Source: Gammaproteobacteria bacterium
GTDB lineage: Bacteria > Pseudomonadota > Gammaproteobacteria > Porifericomitales > Porifericomitaceae
Direction of reading: 5' to 3'
DNA length: 6,283 bases
NCBI GenBank assembly: GCA_028817255.1
Contig: JAPPQA010000153.1
Span: 1 to 6,283 of the forward strand
Below the pieces are notes generated by a model. That model saw nothing but the letters and a program-made list of their open reading frames with translations, made no database searches and was not told the origin of the DNA. Position numbers and translations under genes: made by a program. Below are positions 1 through 5,256 of this stretch, piece by piece (within the stretch, counting starts at the first letter, position 1; the number at the start of each line of letters is the position of its first letter).

Positions 1-3
1 CAT

Positions 4-55
4 GTGTAAACGATGTCCCCGCACAGGTGTAAACTATGTATCCGGTCTGTACACC
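4..55. repeat. short direct and inverted repeats at left edge, possible mobile-element end
   Basis: The motif GTGTAAACnATGT followed by pyrimidines occurs twice, at 4-20 and 27-43, a spacing of 23 bp. A GGTGTA at 26-31 is inverted relative to TACACC at 50-55. Spaced repeats of this kind resemble the terminal regions of insertion sequences with DDE transposases (my impression is the IS481/IS3 type), and the window would then start just outside the transposase. No transposase coding sequence is visible. The repeats are seen directly; the mobile-element reading is inference. Confidence 0.4.
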
Positions 56-59
56 AAAG

Positions 60-124
60 GGAGAGGGAAGCAGGAGGGGGAGCCTCTTCCCCCTCTCCCT
101 CCGGGAGAGGGTTGGGGTGAGGGT
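60..124. repeat. GC-rich dispersed-type repeat with perfect hairpin
   Basis: The arms CCCTCTCCC (91-99) and GGGAGAGGG (103-111) form a perfect 9-bp stem with a 3-nt loop, followed by TTGGGGTGAGGGT. A second copy of the purine arm at 60-68 (GGGAGAGGG), then AAG at 69-71, can pair instead with the pyrimidine arm, and GGGGGA (76-81) can pair with the TCCCCC at 88-93, so several alternative structures compete. This sequence type is a familiar intergenic repeat in proteobacterial genomes. It lies upstream of the glycosyltransferase gene and may affect its transcription or simply be a dispersed element. Confidence 0.6.
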
Positions 125-193
125 AAAATCCGGCGCGAACCTACACTCGGGGGCGCTCGCGCGGTGTCCGGGCTAGCGGCCCGCGGCGGGCAT

Positions 194-197
194 GGAG
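194..197 (+). promoter_or_regulatory. ribosome binding site deciding the start at 204
   Basis: GGAG lies 6 nt before the ATG at 204. The earlier in-frame ATG at 192 has only GC-rich sequence in front of it and no purine-rich Shine-Dalgarno sequence. This favours 204 as the true start. Confidence 0.5.
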
Positions 198-203
198 ACA
201 GGG

Positions 204-947
204 ATGGAACGGCAACGGTACGCTGACAAGCGATTGGGCATTGTCTGTCCTGTCGCCAACGAAGAACAAACGATCGAGGCGTTTATCGAGGAAGTATTGG
301 CGGTATGCGGCAGCTTTCATTTTGCGAGGCTGCAATTCTTCGTTATCCTGGATCATGCGAGTACGGACAACACGCTGGCCATCGCGCGCGCGCTGGACGC
401 GGCACAGGGGCCGGTAAGATTGGTGTGGGCGCCGGAGAATCGCTCGGTTGCCGATGCTTACCGGCGCGGCTATCGCGAAGCCATCCTGGCGGATTGCGAC
501 TGGATCCTGGAGATAGACGCCGGCTTTAGTCATCAGCCTCGGGATATCGCCGGCTTTCTCGAGCAAATGGCCGCCGGCAGGGATTGCGTGTTCGGTTCCC
601 GTTTTGCCGGCGGCGGATACTTTGAAAGGAGCGCCGTGAAACGGCGGCTGCTCAGCAAAGGCGGCACTGTGTTGGCGAATCTGCTGTTGGGAACGAAATT
701 AACGGATATGACCGGCGGCTTCCAGTGCTTTACCCGCGACACCCTGCAAGAGATTTTGGCGGCGGGCATTCATTCCCGAGGGCCGTTTTTTCAGACGGAA
801 ATTCGCTTCCACGCGCACCGTTTCGATTATGCCGAGGTGCCGATCCGCTATTTAAACCCCAGCCACCGGGTGAAAAAAGAGGCGGTAATGGAAGCTTTAC
901 GGCAACTCTGGCGCCTGTACAAGACAAGACGGAAGGGGGGGCGTTAA
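204..947 (+). CDS. family 2 glycosyltransferase (DPM1/polyprenyl-phosphate-sugar synthase-like)
   Basis: The 247-aa product is a cytoplasmic GT-A-fold glycosyltransferase of family 2, related to dolichol/polyprenyl-phosphate sugar transferases. It begins with the nucleotide-binding strand (IVCPVANEEQTI, residues 13-24), then VILDHASTDNT (47-57), then the metal-binding region EIDAGFSH (103-110), a GSRF element (131-134) and TGGFQCFTR (170-178). It has no membrane segments, so it is a catalytic domain alone, without the C-terminal helices of some GtrB-type enzymes. The classic DxD is D105-A-G107, lacking the second aspartate; I recall EMDAG-SH variants as common in part of this family, so activity is not excluded. 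Donor and acceptor cannot be told from sequence. An in-frame ATG at 192 would add four residues. The gene ends after a run of seven G (935-941) and converges on the STELLO-type gene, so it is not in the gmd operon. Confidence 0.85.
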   Translation: MERQRYADKRLGIVCPVANEEQTIEAFIEEVLAVCGSFHFARLQFFVILDHASTDNTLAIARALDAAQGPVRLVWAPENRSVADAYRRGYREAILADCDWILEIDAGFSHQPRDIAGFLEQMAAGRDCVFGSRFAGGGYFERSAVKRRLLSKGGTVLANLLLGTKLTDMTGGFQCFTRDTLQEILAAGIHSRGPFFQTEIRFHAHRFDYAEVPIRYLNPSHRVKKEAVMEALRQLWRLYKTRRKGGR

Positions 948-1032
948 CGCGCAACGTCAAGCGCGGCCCTCTTATCCCGCCATTCCCGCGCCCCCCTGTC
1001 CACCGTGTCCACAATCCCGCATAGCAAGCGCG

Positions 1033-1050
1033 CGGCGGCGTTCGTCGCCG
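1033..1050. terminator. GC hairpin between convergent genes, possible terminator
   Basis: A 7-bp stem (1033-1039 with 1044-1050, one G-T pair) closes a GTTC tetraloop in the 124-bp space between two convergent genes. It lies 22 nt past the stop of the leftward gene and about 85 nt past the stop of the rightward one. There is no U-tract on either side, so it is a weak intrinsic terminator at best and may only protect transcript ends. A second short stem (CGCTG 1061-1065, CAGCG 1073-1077) overlaps the leftward stop codon. Confidence 0.35.
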
Positions 1051-1071
1051 AGGGCAATTTCGCTGGGCGTC

Positions 1072-2073
1072 TCAGCGGGTCGTTGCCTCCAGCCACTCGT
1101 CAACAATGCGTAACTCTTGTTCTTGCACCACCTCGCTCTCGTAAAGCGCGCGGTACATGACGCGCAGATCGTCGTCGTTGCCGCGAAGCCTGGCGCTGCT
1201 CAGCGCCTGCATCGTCTTGTCGAAGCCCAGGTATATCGGCAGTTCCGATTGGAAGTCGGCGGCCAGGTCGTGCGGGTTGCGTTGCTGGCGCGCGGACGCG
1301 GCGACGAAGGCAAGCCGTCCGCCGCGTTGCCAGATGCCGTTCTGCGCGACGAATGACTTGAGGATGTCGCAGGAACGGAAGCTCACCGTCGCCGGGAGAT
1401 ACAGGAACGGAAAGGCCCGCCGGTCAATCCAAAACGTATTCTGGGTGTTGAAGGGAGACAGCACGCCCCGGTTCAGCAGGTAGGCGCCCTGGCCGAATCG
1501 GAATTCTTCCCTGGTCCCGAATACCAGCCGGTGGATGGCATCCACGTCAGGGTCGCCGTCCACCAGACTTTGGATGACGAACGGCTTGCCGTTTTCTCCA
1601 GGGGGGGGGCCAGGGGGCGTGTCCTCGATGACAATTTTTTCTCCGGCGCGGATTTTTTCCAGCGGAAAGCCCCGCGGCCAGATCGGTTCGTCGGTGAACA
1701 GCGAGTAAAGGTTTGGATATTTCGGCGCCACTACCGTGTGCGAAAAAGCATGGTCCAGCCTTCCCCAGCCGTCGTATGGAATGTTGTCGTCGTCGCTTTC
1801 CGCGATGACGTCGTAGCCGTTTCGCATGGCGTGCAAGTAGCCTATGTTTTTGCGCGAGTAACTGTCCATGGGCAGCAGCCGGCTGATTTTCGGATACTGC
1901 TTGCGCTGGGCGTCTATATCGAGGAACTCGCAATCGAGGGAGCGATAATCGCCGGGCGTCTTGCGGTCGCCGACCACGATTACGTCGTAGCCGGTCTTGA
2001 GAAACTTGCGTATCGCCTCGGTCGGCTTGTTGACCGTGGTCAGCACCAGGCATTTTTTATTCGGCCGATTCAT
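1072..2073 (-). CDS. STELLO-family glycosyltransferase-like protein
   Basis: The 333-aa product resembles the STELLO family (formerly DUF288), best known from plant Golgi proteins that affect cellulose synthase assembly; bacterial functions are little known. Shared elements in order are VVGDRKTP (33-40), DSYSRKNIGYLHA (70-82), the acidic ESDDDNIP (92-99, a probable DxD-like metal/nucleotide site), WPRGFPLE (132-139), DGDPDVDA (172-179), SPFNTQNT (206-213), LPATVSF (226-232) followed by D236, and IWQRGGRLAF (247-256). There is no signal peptide or membrane segment, so it is probably cytosolic, unlike the membrane-anchored plant proteins. The frame stays open up to 2304, but that extension overlaps the end of fcl and lacks family sequence, so ATG 2073 is chosen; a GTG two codons upstream is possible. 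No strong Shine-Dalgarno sequence is visible. It lies 52 nt after fcl on the same strand, so it is probably the last gene of the GDP-fucose operon. Nine consecutive C in the coding strand encode G155-P158. Confidence 0.85.
   Translation of the reverse strand: MNRPNKKCLVLTTVNKPTEAIRKFLKTGYDVIVVGDRKTPGDYRSLDCEFLDIDAQRKQYPKISRLLPMDSYSRKNIGYLHAMRNGYDVIAESDDDNIPYDGWGRLDHAFSHTVVAPKYPNLYSLFTDEPIWPRGFPLEKIRAGEKIVIEDTPPGPPPGENGKPFVIQSLVDGDPDVDAIHRLVFGTREEFRFGQGAYLLNRGVLSPFNTQNTFWIDRRAFPFLYLPATVSFRSCDILKSFVAQNGIWQRGGRLAFVAASARQQRNPHDLAADFQSELPIYLGFDKTMQALSSARLRGNDDDLRVMYRALYESEVVQEQELRIVDEWLEATTR
1601..1609 (-). repeat. nine-base homopolymer (poly-C on coding strand) inside the STELLO-type gene
   Basis: Nine consecutive G on the plus strand (C on the coding strand) fall at the codons for G155-P158, within a Pro/Gly-rich stretch TPPGPPPGENG that sits between conserved blocks. 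At nine bases the frame is open. Gain or loss of one base would truncate the protein after about half its length. Tracts this long can slip during replication, but slippage is not demonstrated here. Confidence 0.6.
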
Positions 2074-2125
2074 TGGCACTGGTTCTACTTCGGATATCCC
2101 GGTTGCCGGCGTTTCGGAGCGGCGC

Positions 2126-3082
2126 CTACGCTCGAATCGAATCCCGATTCGCCAAAAACCACTCGTAGGTGGAGCGCAGCCCGTCCTGCAGGGAGATTTG
2201 CGCCCGCCAGCCCAACGCATCGATCCTGGAGACGTCCAGCAATCTCCTTGGCGCGCCGTCCGGCTTGCTGGCGTCGTAGCGCAGTTTGCCGCGGTAACCG
2301 ACAATGGCCGCGATGGTTTCCGCCAACTCCCTGATCGTCACATCGGTTCCGGTACCCACGTTGAGGTGCGAGCGCATGGGTTCGGTGACGTTGCCGAGCG
2401 CGGATTTATCGAGATTCAGGATATGAACGCAGGCGTCCGCAAGGTCGTCCACATGCAGGAATTCCCGCCGGGCGTTGCCGGAGCCCCAGATCGCCACTTC
2501 GGCGGCTCCGGTTTCTTTGGCCAGATGCATCTTGTGCATGAGCGCGGGCGCCACATGGCTGTTTTCCAGGTGGAAGTTGTCGCCAATGCCGTAGAGATTC
2601 GTCGGCATCAGCGAGCGGAAATCGGCGCCGTACTGGCGGTTGTAGGATTCGCAGAGCTTGATCCCGGCAATCTTCGCAAGCGCGTAGGGTTCGTTGGTGG
2701 GCTCGAGCGCGCCGGTTAGCAGGGCCTCCTCTTTTATGGGTTGCCCGGCAAACTTGGGATAGACGCAGCTGCTGCCCAGAAAGAGCAGCCGCGCGCACCC
2801 GGCCTGCCACGCGGCATGAATGAGGTTGCCGGCAATTGCCAGGTTGTCGTAGATGAATTCCGCCGGGTAGGCGTGGTTCGCATGAATGCCGCCGACCTTG
2901 GCCGCGGCGACCACCACCGTTTCGGGTTTTGCGGCGGCGAAAAACCCGGCAACGGCTTTCTGATCCCTTAGCTCAACTCCCTTTCTGTCAGCGGTGATAA
3001 CGGGTACGCCATCGGCCCGCAGCCGCCGCGCGACGGCCGAACCGACCATGCCCTTGTGACCGGCAACGAATACGGACGTCAT
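2126..3082 (-). CDS. fcl: GDP-L-fucose synthase (GDP-4-keto-6-deoxy-D-mannose 3,5-epimerase-4-reductase)
   Basis: This cytosolic enzyme carries out the last two steps to GDP-L-fucose: 3,5-epimerisation of GDP-4-keto-6-deoxymannose, then NADPH-dependent reduction at C4. The 318-aa length matches the family (about 320). The Rossmann motif GHKGMVGSA is at residues 8-16. The short-chain dehydrogenase triad is present as S104 in GSSCVYP, Y133 and K137 in EPYALAK, and the epimerase residues C106 and H176 (in HLENSH) match those of E. coli Fcl, offset by three positions. NLYGIGDNFH (162-171) and REFLHVDDLADA (206-217) are typical family blocks. All key residues are intact, so the enzyme should be active. 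The start lies 15 nt after the gmd stop with a weak AGAGA ribosome site, which points to co-transcription and possibly translational coupling with gmd. The gene is also known as wcaG. Confidence 0.96.
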   Translation of the reverse strand: MTSVFVAGHKGMVGSAVARRLRADGVPVITADRKGVELRDQKAVAGFFAAAKPETVVVAAAKVGGIHANHAYPAEFIYDNLAIAGNLIHAAWQAGCARLLFLGSSCVYPKFAGQPIKEEALLTGALEPTNEPYALAKIAGIKLCESYNRQYGADFRSLMPTNLYGIGDNFHLENSHVAPALMHKMHLAKETGAAEVAIWGSGNARREFLHVDDLADACVHILNLDKSALGNVTEPMRSHLNVGTGTDVTIRELAETIAAIVGYRGKLRYDASKPDGAPRRLLDVSRIDALGWRAQISLQDGLRSTYEWFLANRDSIRA

Positions 3083-3097
3083 GATTTATTTCTCTAT

Positions 3098-4231
3098 TTA
3101 TTCCTTTGGCAACGTAACGGTAAAGCCGCTGGACTTGAGCAGCGCCAGGCGCCGCGCCTGGTCCAAGTCGTGGCGGAGCATCTCCTCGACCATTTCCTCA
3201 AGCGTCGTTGTCGGTTGCCAGCCCAGTTCCCGGTGCGCCCGGGACGGATCGCCGAGCAGGGAGTCCACTTCCGCGGGCCGGTAATAGTTTGGGTCCACCC
3301 GAACGATCTGGTCTCCCCGGCCGATCATGAGCTGCTCCGGCTTGAGTTTGCCTTTGCCGACGCTGTCCACCACGCCGACCTCGGCGGCGCCCTTGCCTTT
3401 CCAGCGCAGGGTAACGCCCAGCAACTGCGCCGTCATGTCAATAAACTCGCGTATGCTGATTTGCCTGCCCGTTGCGATGACGTAGTCCCTGGGCTCGTCT
3501 TGTTGCAGCATCAGCCACTGCATTTCCACGTAATCTTTGGCGTGTCCCCAGTCCCGCCGCGCGTCAAGGTTGCCGATGTACAGGCACGGCTGCAAGCCCT
3601 GGGATATATTCGCCAGTGCCTGCGTCACCTTTCGGGTGACGAAAGTCTCGCCGCGGCGGCTGGATTCATGATTGAACAGGATGCCGTTGCAGGCAAATAT
3701 GCCGTAAGCCTCCCGGTAATTGACGGTGATCCAGTGAGCGTACAATTTGGCCACGCCGTAGGGCGAGCGCGGATAAAAAGGCGTGCTCTCCTTTTGCCGG
3801 GATTCCTGTACCAGGCCGTACAGCTCGGAAGTAGAGGCCTGGTAATACCGGGTTTTTCGCTCCAGCCCCAGGAAGCGAATGGCCTCCAGCAAGCGCAGCG
3901 CCCCCAGGGCGTCCACATCCGCCGTGTATTCCGGCATCTCGAAACTCACCGCCACATGACTCTGCGCGCCCAGGTTGTACATCTCGTCCGGCTGGCACTC
4001 TTTCACGATGCGGATAAGGTTGGAAGAATCCGTCAGGTCGCCGTAGTGTAAGACAAGATTCGCATGCTCGATGTGGCGGTCCTGATACAGGTGATCGATG
4101 CGTTGGGTATTGAACAGCGAGCTGCGGCGCTTGATGCCGTGCACGATATAGCCCTTCTCGATTAGCAGTTCTGTCAGAAAGGAACCGTCCTGGCCGGTGA
4201 TGCCAGTGATCAGCGCGACTTTTTGCGACAC
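3098..4231 (-). CDS. gmd: GDP-mannose 4,6-dehydratase
   Basis: Gmd converts GDP-D-mannose to GDP-4-keto-6-deoxy-D-mannose using tightly bound NADP, the committed step to GDP-L-fucose, GDP-rhamnose, GDP-perosamine or GDP-colitose. The 377-aa length agrees with the E. coli enzyme (373). The cofactor motif TGITGQDGS is at residues 9-17, with RRSS (35-38) contacting the NADP phosphate. Catalytic T134 and E136 (in ASTSELYG) and Y158 and K162 (in SPYGVAK) match E. coli T132, E134, Y156 and K160. NFRE-like sequence (NYREAYG, 171-177), NHES (187-190) and RRDWGHAKDYVE (225-236) are hallmark blocks. The frame is open up to 4294, but that part runs through the tRNA gene. The GTG at 4231 has a good ribosome site (GGGAG, 8 nt upstream) and gives the usual N-terminus, so it is the start. 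The following fcl gene settles the product as GDP-L-fucose. Confidence 0.96.
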   Translation of the reverse strand: MSQKVALITGITGQDGSFLTELLIEKGYIVHGIKRRSSLFNTQRIDHLYQDRHIEHANLVLHYGDLTDSSNLIRIVKECQPDEMYNLGAQSHVAVSFEMPEYTADVDALGALRLLEAIRFLGLERKTRYYQASTSELYGLVQESRQKESTPFYPRSPYGVAKLYAHWITVNYREAYGIFACNGILFNHESSRRGETFVTRKVTQALANISQGLQPCLYIGNLDARRDWGHAKDYVEMQWLMLQQDEPRDYVIATGRQISIREFIDMTAQLLGVTLRWKGKGAAEVGVVDSVGKGKLKPEQLMIGRGDQIVRVDPNYYRPAEVDSLLGDPSRAHRELGWQPTTTLEEMVEEMLRHDLDQARRLALLKSSGFTVTLPKE

Positions 4232-4239
4232 AAAATAGT

Positions 4240-4244
4240 CTCCC
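4240..4244 (-). promoter_or_regulatory. ribosome binding site of gmd, in the 21-nt tRNA-gmd gap
   Basis: On the minus strand GGGAG lies 8 nt before the GTG start of gmd and 8 nt after the last base of the tRNA. It decides the GTG start at 4231 and shows that a translatable gmd leader would remain after the tRNA is cut out of a joint transcript. Confidence 0.65.
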
Positions 4245-4252
4245 GCGTTCGG

Positions 4253-4337
4253 TGGTGCCGATGGCCGGACTCGAACCGGCACGGCTTGCGCCACTGCCCC
4301 CTCAAGACAGCGTGTCTACCAATTCCACCACATCGGC
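4253..4337 (-). tRNA. leuU: tRNA-Leu (anticodon GAG)
   Basis: The 85-nt sequence folds as a class II tRNA. The acceptor stem GCCGATG pairs with CATCGGC, followed by discriminator A and an encoded CCA (4255-4253). The D-loop region GGTGGAATTGGTAGAC is typical of bacterial tRNA-Leu. The anticodon stem CTGTC/GGCAG closes the loop TTGAGGG with GAG at positions 34-36, reading CUC and CUU leucine codons. A long variable arm (GGC-GCAA-GCC) and the T arm GCCGG-TTCGAGT-CCGGC complete it. It lies on the same strand as gmd, 21 nt upstream. The symbol leuU follows the E. coli name for the GAG isoacceptor and is by analogy only. Confidence 0.95.
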
Positions 4338-4348
4338 TGCAATCCCGA

Positions 4349-4377
4349 AGGATGCCGGACTCCGGGCCGCTTGTCGA
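4349..4377 (-). promoter_or_regulatory. candidate sigma-70 promoter for tRNA-Leu and perhaps gmd-fcl
   Basis: On the minus strand TCGACA (4377-4372) matches the -35 consensus at five of six positions. A 17-nt spacer leads to CATCCT (4354-4349), a weak -10 with three matches. The tRNA 5' end follows 11 nt later, a distance normal for a tRNA start site. No other promoter-like sequence is evident between the tRNA and gmd. Confidence 0.35.
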
Positions 4378-4455
4378 GATGCGCCGGCACGGCGTTTCGG
4401 CTACCATGGCTTCGGAGCGCGCATAAAAAAACCCATTGCCAACGCGCCCGCGGTT

Positions 4456-4911
4456 ATGAAAAAATTTTTTGTCCCGCTGCTTCTTCTCGCCGCGAACCAC
4501 GCCAACGCGCAATTCGTGAGCGGACTCGCCACGGAGAACCCTGACCGGATTCGCATTGCCATCGTACCCGTCAGCAAAGACGCGCAAAACCAATCTTTTG
4601 CGCTTGCCGGTTTGCAGCTCAAGGAAAAAACCAGGGAAATTCTCAGGCAACACGGCATCGAAGAAACCGCAAAATTTGGGGAAGAACTGCAAATTCACCT
4701 GTCTATCCACCGGGAAACCTACATCCTTACGCTCAAGCTGCAGCGGCCCATATACTTCAAAGTAAAAGGGGAACGGCAAAAAAGCTACGCGGTCGTCTGG
4801 GATCGGATGGAGTACGGGGCACATCGGCAGGACCCGGAAGTCGTCCTCCAGGCCCTCGCGGAAATGCTGCGCAATTTCAGCCGGCTCAGAAAAACCGTAG
4901 TCAAAAAATAA
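4456..4911 (+). CDS. small exported protein of unknown function
   Basis: The 151-aa product starts with a clear signal peptide: two lysines, a hydrophobic core (FFVPLLLLAA) and an AxA site with cleavage expected between A18 and Q19. No cysteine follows, so it is a soluble periplasmic or secreted protein, not a lipoprotein. The mature part of about 133 residues reads as alternating strands (RIRIAIVPVS 31-40, LQIHLSI 78-84, YILTLKLQRPIYFKV 89-103, YAVVWDR 111-117) around a helix at about 49-66, and ends in an amphipathic helix (about 127-146) with a basic tail. This layout reminds me of small uncharacterised periplasmic proteins seen in several phyla, but I cannot name a family. The frame extends upstream through the tRNA; the ATG at 4456 is chosen because the signal peptide begins there. 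The ribosome site is weak. The gene is more A-rich than its neighbours and is divergent from the tRNA-gmd cluster. Confidence 0.75.
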   Translation: MKKFFVPLLLLAANHANAQFVSGLATENPDRIRIAIVPVSKDAQNQSFALAGLQLKEKTREILRQHGIEETAKFGEELQIHLSIHRETYILTLKLQRPIYFKVKGERQKSYAVVWDRMEYGAHRQDPEVVLQALAEMLRNFSRLRKTVVKK

Positions 4912-4939
4912 AACCCCCCGCGCCGGGCGCCGGCGGGGG
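4903..4939 (-). terminator. GC-rich hairpin with T-tract facing left
   Basis: CCCCCGC (4915-4921) pairs with GCGGGGG (4933-4939) across an 11-nt GC-rich loop. Read leftward, the stem is followed by TTTTATTTTTT (4913-4903), the form of an intrinsic terminator. Read rightward, it directly follows the stop codon of the 4456-4911 gene but has no T-tract, so it would be a poor terminator for that gene. The T-tract overlaps the last codons of that gene. Confidence 0.45.
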
Positions 4940-4985
4940 CGGGCCCGGAGCCGCTGGCGCAGGTGCTGGCCAATTGCGCTAATTG

Positions 4986-5039
4986 CCGCGCGGCGAAGAA
5001 CGCGGGCCCGAAGAACCGCCGGCAATTGTCGCCGCGCGG
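4986..5039. repeat. 11-bp inverted repeat with 32-bp spacer
   Basis: CCGCGCGGCGA (4986-4996) is perfectly inverted as TCGCCGCGCGG (5029-5039). Each arm also contains the self-complementary CCGCGCGG. AATTGC elements lie outside or next to the arms (4973-4978, 4981-4986 and GCAATTG at 5022-5028). It could be a regulator site or an RNA stem in a long leader; no function is evident. Confidence 0.5.
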
Positions 5040-5171
5040 GCCGAAATGCCGGCCAGCGGATGAAGACGGGCGCATAGGCGGCGGTTTCCCCTATGGGAGC
5101 CGAGTGCCCCTCCGCGTTGTTTTCCTATATACTTGCTTTGCAAAGAAAAAATCGGCTTTGGAGAGTTGCGG

Positions 5172-5200
5172 TTCCGGCGCTGGCCTCTCTGGAGTACAAT
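5172..5200 (+). promoter_or_regulatory. candidate promoter of the PKD-protein gene
   Basis: TACAAT (5195-5200) matches the -10 consensus at five of six positions. At 17-nt spacing the -35 is TTCCGG (5172-5177), a poor match, so activation by a regulator is possible. A transcript starting near 5207 would have a leader of about 50 nt. An alternative -10, TATACT (5128-5133), lies farther upstream without a good -35. Confidence 0.3.
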
Positions 5201-5240
5201 ACGCCGAATGCCGCATGAGCGGGAAAACGGGCCGCGTACC

Positions 5241-5248
5241 GGGAGGAG
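5241..5248 (+). promoter_or_regulatory. strong ribosome binding site at the PKD-protein gene
   Basis: GGGAGGAG sits 8 nt before the ATG at 5257, a near-perfect Shine-Dalgarno sequence. It favours this start over the in-frame ATGs at 5290 and 5308, which lack comparable sites. Confidence 0.75.
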
Positions 5249-5256
5249 ATTGAGCA

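Larger units (their letters stand above)
4912..5256. other. 345-bp intergenic region with no convincing gene
   Basis: No reading frame here has family features or a sensible start. The region holds the leftward terminator-like hairpin at its left edge, an 11-bp perfect inverted repeat (4986-4996 and 5029-5039), a 10-bp palindrome CTTTGCAAAG (5136-5145) in an AT-richer patch, and the probable promoter and ribosome site of the downstream secreted protein. An open frame from 4963 contains a CANC sequence that looks like a haem motif, but it lacks the CxxCH histidine. Confidence 0.6.

Noticed and set aside
2..226. 74-codon frame over the left-edge repeats
   Set aside because: It reads through the repeats and into the glycosyltransferase gene, without a ribosome site or domain features.
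2074..2304. N-terminal extension of the STELLO-type frame
   Set aside because: The extra 77 residues overlap the 3' end of fcl in another frame and carry no family sequence; ATG 2073 gives the expected N-terminus.
1531..2334. 267-codon open frame on the plus strand opposite the STELLO-type gene
   Set aside because: It crosses the STELLO/fcl boundary antisense and has no recognisable features or ribosome site.
3056..4051. 331-codon open frame on the plus strand opposite gmd
   Set aside because: It is antisense to a gene with all catalytic residues intact and shows no domain features; long shadows are expected opposite GC-rich genes.
4232..4294. N-terminal extension of gmd to an upstream ATG
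   Set aside because: It would be translated from inside the tRNA-Leu sequence; the GTG at 4231 has a good ribosome site and the normal Gmd N-terminus.
4210..5025. 271-codon open frame on the minus strand
   Set aside because: It runs through the tRNA gene and antisense to the signal-peptide gene, and its composition is that of a shadow frame.
4963..5253. 96-codon frame starting with a CANC sequence, considered as a cytochrome c remnant
   Set aside because: The haem motif CxxCH is not met because the histidine is missing, and nothing further resembles a cytochrome.
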